A stretch of 5,974 bases of DNA from an uncultured Clostridiaceae bacterium (lineage in GTDB: Bacteria > Bacillota > Clostridia > TANB77 > CAG-508). The notes under the pieces are model-generated. The model searched no databases. It had not been told where the DNA came from and worked only from the letters and a program-made list of their open reading frames with translations. Positions 1-4,094 of the stretch are shown here, piece after piece; position 1 is the first letter of the stretch; every line of letters begins with the position of its first letter. The stretch is from NCBI GenBank assembly GCA_958417695.1, contig CATZDQ010000104.1, forward strand, positions 1 to 5,974, read 5' to 3'. A program made the position numbers and the translations under genes.

Positions 1-50
1 ACTAACACAATTAAAGTAATACCTTTTTGGGATTTTATAAGTTTCATCAT
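1..50 (-). CDS. Type IV pilin-like protein, N-terminal fragment (runs off window)
   Basis: Only the first 16 codons plus two bases are in the window; they read MMKLIKSQKGITLIVL. This is a class III (prepilin) signal peptide: a short basic leader with Lys4, Lys6 and Lys9, then Gly10, after which prepilin peptidase would cut, then the start of a hydrophobic helix (ITLIVL). In classical pilins the mature residue 5 is Glu; here it is Val, which is common in pilin-like proteins of Clostridia. A GAGGG ribosome site at 56-60 lies 5 nt before the first ATG (50) and 8 nt before the second (47). The second has the better spacing, so the true start may be 47. The gene has its own promoter and follows a terminator, so it is a unit separate from divIVA. 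Whether it is a major pilin, a minor pilin or a pseudopilin cannot be told from this fragment. Confidence 0.72.
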   Translation of the reverse strand, partial: MMKLIKSQKGITLIVL

Positions 51-85
51 TTTTTCCCTCTCTTTCTTCTGTTCTTTCTACTTTT

Positions 86-114
86 ATTTTAGTACAATTT
101 CGCTTTTTTATCAA
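86..114 (-). promoter_or_regulatory. Sigma-A-type promoter for the pilin-like gene
   Basis: Read on the minus strand there is a -35 box TTGATA (109-114), a 17-nt spacer, and a -10 box TAAAAT (86-91), each one mismatch from consensus. Transcription would start near position 79 and give a leader of about 30 nt that carries the GAGGG ribosome site. It lies downstream of the divIVA terminator, as expected for an independent unit. AT-rich DNA yields chance matches, but the exact spacing and position support it. Confidence 0.6.
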
Positions 115-155
115 TATTTTCGTGTAAAAACCTCTTTTTTCTACATATACTATCC

Positions 156-201
156 AAAAAAATACGACTTACCTTATACTTCTTGTATTTAGTAAATCGT
201 A
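156..201 (-). terminator. Rho-independent terminator after divIVA
   Basis: On the minus strand TACGATTTAC (192-201) pairs with GTAAGTCGTA (163-172) over 10 bp with a single G-U pair, followed at once by seven T (156-162). The 19-nt loop can form a small inner hairpin (ATAC/GTAT with a 5-nt loop). It begins 7 nt past the divIVA stop codon, so it ends the sepF-divIVA transcript. The outer A and T runs could lengthen the stem further. Confidence 0.85.
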
Positions 202-207
202 CTTATT

Positions 208-663
208 TTATTCTTCATTTTTATTAATATCTTTTAGTAGTTCTAACTGAGAAATTAGTAAAGATTCCATCTTGGCTTTATATACATCAAACTGTTTTTT
301 AATGTCCTCTAGCTCTTTTTTCTTCATTAATATCTCTTGTCCTAAATCATCCACTGATTTTCTAGCATTACCTTCAGCCTCTTTAATAATCTGTTCTGCT
401 TGTTGTCTTGCTACATCTTTTACCTCTTCAGCGGTTGATTGTGCCATGAGTAAAGTATTTTGTAGAGTATCCTCTATGGTTTTATAGTGTAATAGGCTTT
501 TTTCTAAATCATCTACTCTACTTTTTAACTCTGTACTTTCTTTATATGCTTTTTCATAGTCAATCGTTAAATCATCTAAAAATTCGTCAACTTCTTCTAC
601 ACTATATCCATTCATCATTTGTTTTGAGAATTTTTTATTCTCTATATCTAATGGTGTAATCAT
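208..663 (-). CDS. divIVA: DivIVA-family septum/pole scaffold protein
   Basis: Cytoplasmic coiled-coil protein that binds curved membrane at septa and poles and recruits division, chromosome-anchoring or wall-growth partners. The conserved N-terminal domain is at residues 1-35: ITPLDIENKKF, then GYSVEEVDEFLDDL, matching the family pattern F-x-x-GY-x-x-x-EVD-x-FLD. Two coiled-coil stretches follow at about 32-75 and 80-147, rich in Lys, Glu, Gln and Leu. At 151 residues it is slightly shorter than B. subtilis DivIVA (164, from memory) and lacks much of a tail. In the tip loop B. subtilis has Phe17-Arg18 before Gly-Tyr; here the loop reads QMMNGY, one residue longer and without the Phe-Arg pair. 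The ATG start is supported by GGAGG at 671-675, 7 nt upstream. It lies 30 nt after sepF, very probably co-transcribed with it, and ends just before a strong terminator. Confidence 0.93.
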   Translation of the reverse strand: MITPLDIENKKFSKQMMNGYSVEEVDEFLDDLTIDYEKAYKESTELKSRVDDLEKSLLHYKTIEDTLQNTLLMAQSTAEEVKDVARQQAEQIIKEAEGNARKSVDDLGQEILMKKKELEDIKKQFDVYKAKMESLLISQLELLKDINKNEE

Positions 664-693
664 ATTTATTCCTCCAATTAGTCTTAAAGTTAC

Positions 694-1173
694 TTAGTTG
701 TTTACGTTAGAATTTCTTAACCAGGAAACAGATAATTTATTTTTAATTTCTTCTCTTGCCATTTCATTGGTAATATCATAATTGTATGGTGCAATTAAAA
801 ATATGGAATTCGAAACTTTTTGGATATGTCCATCTAGTGCATGAACAGCACCACTAATAACATCTACAATACGTCTTGCAACATCTTTGTTGACATATTC
901 TAAATTTACAATAACAGATTTCTTTTCTTTTAACAAATCACAGATACCTTCTGATTGCTCAAAAGATGTTGGCTGAGAAATCACCATTTTAATTTGTTGT
1001 GTTTGTGGCATATTAACTACCTTACTACCACGTCTGTTCCAAAAATTCTTATTTTCATCTGTCTCTTCTTCTTGCTCTACTTCTTCTTCATATCCTTCTT
1101 CTTCCTCATACTCTTCTTCTGCATTATCCATTCCTAATAAATCTAATACTTTATTCATGATTGCTCCTGACAT
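694..1173 (-). CDS. sepF: SepF cell division protein
   Basis: Membrane-associated FtsZ-binding protein that tethers and bundles FtsZ filaments at the division site in Gram-positive bacteria. Residues 6-15 (MNKVLDLLGM) form the expected short amphipathic membrane-binding helix. Residues 19-40 are an acidic linker with 15 Glu in 22 positions. Residues from about 52 to 135 are the SepF (DUF552) domain, with the stretches VVNMPQTQQIKMVISQP, SVIVNLEYVNKDVARRIVD, ISGAVHALDGHIQKVSNSIF and LIAP. The length (159) is normal. The ATG at 1173 is chosen because AGGAGG (1181-1186) sits 7 nt upstream; Met6 (1158) is a possible but poorer start. It has its own promoter (1226-1254) and is followed by divIVA. 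The usual Firmicute neighbours ylmE, ylmG and ylmH are not present on either side. Confidence 0.95.
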   Translation of the reverse strand: MSGAIMNKVLDLLGMDNAEEEYEEEEGYEEEVEQEEETDENKNFWNRRGSKVVNMPQTQQIKMVISQPTSFEQSEGICDLLKEKKSVIVNLEYVNKDVARRIVDVISGAVHALDGHIQKVSNSIFLIAPYNYDITNEMAREEIKNKLSVSWLRNSNVNN

Positions 1174-1180
1174 GTTAAAA

Positions 1181-1186
1181 CCTCCT
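1181..1186 (-). promoter_or_regulatory. Ribosome-binding site deciding the sepF start
   Basis: A perfect AGGAGG on the minus strand, 7 nt from the ATG at 1173 and 22 nt from the alternative in-frame ATG at 1158. It therefore fixes the longer reading, which begins MSGAIMNK, as the better start. Confidence 0.8.
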
Positions 1187-1225
1187 AAAAAAATTGTCCT
1201 TCGTAATTTTCTATTTTATGGTATA

Positions 1226-1254
1226 AGTATCTATCTTTTTTGCGCCGTTGTCAA
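1226..1254 (-). promoter_or_regulatory. Sigma-A-type promoter for sepF-divIVA
   Basis: On the minus strand there is a perfect -35 box TTGACA (1249-1254), a 17-nt spacer, and a -10 box GATACT (1226-1231, four of six matches). Transcription would start near 1219 and give a leader of about 45 nt ending in the AGGAGG ribosome site. It lies in the only sizeable gap upstream of sepF. The -10 is weaker than the -35, and an activator at the repeats further upstream could matter. Confidence 0.6.
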
Positions 1255-1280
1255 TACTTTTCTAGAATTGTCATGGTAAC

Positions 1281-1308
1281 TTAACATAGTTGTAACATTA
1301 TTGTAACA
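1281..1308. repeat. Three 11-bp-phased TAACA direct repeats, operator-like
   Basis: On the plus strand the hexamers TTAACA (1281-1286), GTAACA (1292-1297) and GTAACA (1303-1308) recur at an exact 11-bp period, separated by AT-rich 5-nt spacers (TAGTT, TTATT). The last two lie in a perfect 10-bp direct repeat, TTGTAACATT (1290-1299 and 1301-1310). One-turn phasing of short direct repeats is typical of sites for OmpR/PhoB-family response regulators, and the hexamers resemble Firmicute PhoP boxes. They lie 26 nt upstream of the sepF -35 box and reach the 3' end of the adaptor-like gene. The repeats are seen directly; the operator role is inference. Confidence 0.45.
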
Positions 1309-2532
1309 TTATAGTGTTATTTCGTCATATAAACTAATTTTTCTTCTATTTTTAATTTCTTCCTCACTAACGCCTTTTTCCTGCAATTCTGTAGACTTTT
1401 CATAGTTATCAATGATAGCATATTTATCATTTTGTTTTAATACTTTTACATAAATTTTGTCTGCATATCCTGCACGTTTACGAATAACATAAGCTAAGTC
1501 TTCTCTTTCATACTGTATAGCTGCATTAGGTACTTTCCACCCAGTAGCATTCCACCAAATGACATCTAAGGATATTTTTCGATAATTCACTAATTCTTCG
1601 ACATATTTTTCAATTTTAAATACAAATAAATTTTCTTTATCATTTTGCTGTGCAATATATTCTACGCTAGCATCTACTACCTTCGCATTAGAAAGTCTTA
1701 ATTTGACACTATCTCCTATCTCTGCCTCTTTAGAACTATCACTATCTAATATGCAAGCTATATAACAAGCAAAATTATCAATGACCTTTCCACTTTCCTC
1801 ACTAGTTGTTACAATTTGCCCAGTTTTTAAATGTAAATTTTCTAGCATTTCTTTACTCAAGATACCAAAATCAGAAGGTGTTAGTTTTTCTTCTAATCCA
1901 TCTACACGATAGGAAACTAATCCTGCTCTAGGAGAGTCTACATATTCTGAGCCTTGATTTAATTGATTTTCATAACTACTTCTTTCTTCAATCAATTTTT
2001 TCAAATAAGAACCTGCTGGACTTTTTTCCCCTGCAATTTTTGCTTTTTTAGTAATATAATTATTTAAGTCTTTTTTATACTCTTTTACTTTTTGTAAGTC
2101 ATTGGTATGATAAGCTACATTTAACTTTTCTTCTATATGTTGTTCAATTAATTTAATATCGCTAGAGAAAATATTATTTTCACTTTCCCAGGCATCTGCT
2201 ATTTTGATATCTAAAGATCGAATTTTTTGAATTAAATCTTCCTCACCTTTTGTATAATAACGAAAGATAGACTCTCCTTTAGCAATTCTTTCACCTTCTG
2301 TTTTTATTTGTGCCATTCCGTTTTTATAGTTTTCACCTTTGACAACCGTTTCATCTCTAATAATATAGCCTTGCACCGTTTCTTCAAAAGATAAGCTTCC
2401 ATTTTCCACTAGAAAAGTATCGGTTGGTTTTTCAATCAATCGATAAATGGCATAACCTACATAAAGGACTATGATGGCTAATAAAAGCAAAGTGCCATAT
2501 TTCACAATTTTCTTTTTTATATCTTCTTTCAA
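1309..2532 (-). CDS. HlyD-type membrane-anchored adaptor-like protein
   Basis: Probable envelope protein of the membrane fusion (HlyD) superfamily, single-pass with most of its mass outside the membrane. After a basic N-terminus (KKKIVK) there is one membrane segment at about residues 12-31. Next comes the first half of a lipoyl-like barrel (about 50-92, with GYIIRDETVV and RIAKGESIFRYY), then a charged alpha-helical hairpin (about 96-195). The second barrel half begins near SPRAGLVSY (200-208), and a beta-rich C-terminal part includes VPNAAIQY (334-341) and AYVIRKRAGYADKIYVKVL. The start codon is TTG at 2532, directly after the miaA stop with no gap; GGAGG at 2541-2545 lies 8 nt away and no usable ATG occurs before residue 73. 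No transporter gene lies in the window, so it is an orphan adaptor. Related genes occur beside sepF clusters in Clostridia (recalled), which hints at an envelope or division-linked role, unproven. Confidence 0.8.
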   Translation of the reverse strand: MKEDIKKKIVKYGTLLLLAIIVLYVGYAIYRLIEKPTDTFLVENGSLSFEETVQGYIIRDETVVKGENYKNGMAQIKTEGERIAKGESIFRYYTKGEEDLIQKIRSLDIKIADAWESENNIFSSDIKLIEQHIEEKLNVAYHTNDLQKVKEYKKDLNNYITKKAKIAGEKSPAGSYLKKLIEERSSYENQLNQGSEYVDSPRAGLVSYRVDGLEEKLTPSDFGILSKEMLENLHLKTGQIVTTSEESGKVIDNFACYIACILDSDSSKEAEIGDSVKLRLSNAKVVDASVEYIAQQNDKENLFVFKIEKYVEELVNYRKISLDVIWWNATGWKVPNAAIQYEREDLAYVIRKRAGYADKIYVKVLKQNDKYAIIDNYEKSTELQEKGVSEEEIKNRRKISLYDEITL

Positions 2533-3450
2533 TTAAATTTCCTCCAATATAATCGCTATATTGTCTTGTACTTGCTTACTTCCTTCTAACCAAATGACTT
2601 CTTTGTTCTTTCGAAACCAAGTCATTTGTCTTTTTGCATATCTTCTAGTTTCCCTTTTTAAAATATCTATCATCTCTTCCTTTGTTACTTTTCCTCGTAA
2701 ATAACTAACCACTTCTTTATACCCTAATCCTTGTAGAGCAGTTGGAAAGTTTTGATATTTTTTCCATAAGTTTTCTACTTCTTCTATTAAACCAGTTTCT
2801 ATCATGTTATCTACTCTTTGATTGATACGTTCGTATAAGATTTCTCTATTCCATTGCAAAGCAAATACATGATAGTCATAGGGGATTTCATGGCTTCTAG
2901 ATTCTATTTCTAGTTGCGTTTTTGTTTTTCCGGTTTGATGATATATTTCTAAAACGCGTAAAATACGTTTTTGGTCATGACTACTAATTTTTTGCATAGC
3001 CTCTGGGTCTATCGACATAGCTTGCTTATAAAGTTCTTCTAAGCCTTCTTCTTGTATTCTTTTTTCTAACTGACGACGATAGGCTAAATCTATTTCTAAT
3101 TCTGGATAGGTAATTTCATAAATTAAAGTATCTATATATAAACCGGTTCCTCCCACTACAATGGGTACTTTTCCCTTTGCTAAAATTATCTCTATAGCCT
3201 GTTTGGCTTCTTTTTGAAATTGTGCTACGCTAAAGCGTTCATCTGGTTTAACGAAATCCATTACATAATGCGGTATACCTTGTTTTTCTTCTGCCGTTGG
3301 TTTAGCAGTTCCTATATTCATTTCTTGGTAAATTTGCATTGAATCTGCTGATACAATTTCTCCTTGTATTTGTTTGGCTAGTTCTATAGATAAAGCTGTC
3401 TTTCCTGATGCGGTTGGTCCTTCTATTACAATTACCTTTGGTTTTCCCAT
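2533..3450 (-). CDS. miaA: tRNA dimethylallyltransferase MiaA
   Basis: Transfers the dimethylallyl group of DMAPP to N6 of adenosine 37 in tRNAs reading UNN codons, giving i6A37; MiaB usually methylthiolates it afterwards. Cytoplasmic. Visible signatures: P-loop GPTASGKT (11-18); SADSMQIY (34-41) with the conserved Asp36 near the target adenine; GTAKPT (48-53); GGTGLY (100-105); the tRNA-binding insertion with DQKRILRVLEIY (159-170); RVDNMIETGLIEEV (212-225); GLGYKEV (241-247); and the Arg-rich RRYAKRQMTWFRKN (269-282). All key elements are present and 305 residues is normal for the family. The ATG at 3450 follows AAGGAG (3458-3463) by 7 nt; that site overlaps the stop codon of the upstream membrane-protein gene. 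mutL-miaA proximity is widely conserved in bacteria, but here one gene is inserted between them and no hfq follows. Confidence 0.97.
   Translation of the reverse strand: MGKPKVIVIEGPTASGKTALSIELAKQIQGEIVSADSMQIYQEMNIGTAKPTAEEKQGIPHYVMDFVKPDERFSVAQFQKEAKQAIEIILAKGKVPIVVGGTGLYIDTLIYEITYPELEIDLAYRRQLEKRIQEEGLEELYKQAMSIDPEAMQKISSHDQKRILRVLEIYHQTGKTKTQLEIESRSHEIPYDYHVFALQWNREILYERINQRVDNMIETGLIEEVENLWKKYQNFPTALQGLGYKEVVSYLRGKVTKEEMIDILKRETRRYAKRQMTWFRKNKEVIWLEGSKQVQDNIAIILEEI
2541..2545 (-). promoter_or_regulatory. Ribosome-binding site inside the miaA 3' end, supporting a TTG start
   Basis: GGAGG on the minus strand lies within the last codons of miaA, 8 nt upstream of TTG at 2532. It is the only good ribosome site near the start of the adaptor-like gene, and it implies that the gene's translation is tied to that of miaA. 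Confidence 0.7.
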
Positions 3451-3462
3451 TTTCTAACTCCT

Positions 3463-4080
3463 TTAGTCTTTTTGCGTATTGATTTGTGTATTTGTTATTG
3501 TATTGGTTCTTATGATTTGATTTCCTTGACTGGTTTGATTTTGATTCATTGGATGGCTTGTCTCATTAGTAACTTCGTTTCCGATTATATTCTGTACAGT
3601 ATTGGTCATATCTTTGTTTTCTTGTACATTTTCCTGTTCCTGCATTTGTCCATTTTGTTTGGTTTGGTCTTGGTTAATTTTTTCGATATTATTTTGTACA
3701 CTTCTAAAATAGAAGAATTCTAATACTAATACTACAATAATGACTACAAACATGATAATGACTCTTTTTATGAAGTTTTCTGGTTTTAACTTTTTTTCTT
3801 TCATTTTTACATAAGAGAATGCTAAAAATGGTACAAATAAAATGACATTAACCGGTACAAATACATAAGTAACGAAAGCTTCTGCTGAGCTATGAATACT
3901 CGCATTCATGCCAATACCACTAAGCGTATACACTAATAAAATTAGCATATAGTTAACAGCAAAGCTAGCAGCAATAAATATTAACTTATCCTTTTTAGGC
4001 ATTTTCTTTACAAATTGGTAAATGAAAGCAAGGGCAATTGCATTGGCAATGACAATTCCTAATATAATAAATATATTCAT
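3463..4080 (-). CDS. Unknown four-helix membrane protein with Gln/Asn/Thr-rich tail
   Basis: I do not recognise the family. Four hydrophobic segments are visible at about residues 2-22, 33-55, 68-90 and 106-125. Basic stretches lie between helices 1 and 2 (KKMPKKDK) and between 3 and 4 (VKMKEKKLKPENFIKR). By the positive-inside rule these are cytoplasmic, which places both ends outside. The last 80 residues (126-205) are hydrophilic, low-complexity and rich in Gln, Asn and Thr, with no Cys, and would be an extracytoplasmic disordered tail. The ATG at 4080 is preceded by AAGGAG (4091-4096), 10 nt away and overlapping the mutL stop codon. It lies 14 nt after mutL and 12 nt before miaA, so it is almost certainly co-transcribed with both. 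No catalytic motif is evident and no function is assigned. Confidence 0.85.
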   Translation of the reverse strand: MNIFIILGIVIANAIALAFIYQFVKKMPKKDKLIFIAASFAVNYMLILLVYTLSGIGMNASIHSSAEAFVTYVFVPVNVILFVPFLAFSYVKMKEKKLKPENFIKRVIIMFVVIIVVLVLEFFYFRSVQNNIEKINQDQTKQNGQMQEQENVQENKDMTNTVQNIIGNEVTNETSHPMNQNQTSQGNQIIRTNTITNTQINTQKD

Positions 4081-4094
4081 GATTTTTAGTCTCC

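Noticed and set aside
955..1137. Plus-strand open frame rich in Phe, Leu and Ile, like a small membrane protein
   Set aside because: It is the antisense shadow of the Glu-rich linker of sepF (GAA read as TTC) and has no ribosome site or promoter of its own.
1187..1215. Possible terminator or attenuator in the sepF leader (AAAATT and AATTTT around a 9-nt loop, followed by T residues)
   Set aside because: The stem has only six A-T pairs and would be unstable; the T run abuts the ribosome site. It is more likely AT-rich background.
1255..1308. Terminator after the HlyD-like gene
   Set aside because: Only a 4-bp hairpin (AACT/AGTT) and direct repeats are present, with no T run on the minus strand. 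Readthrough into sepF cannot be excluded.
3472..3723. Plus-strand open frame opposite the membrane-protein gene
   Set aside because: It is antisense to the low-complexity tail of a well-supported minus-strand gene and shows no recognisable protein features. The other plus-strand frames opposite mutL and divIVA were rejected for the same reason.
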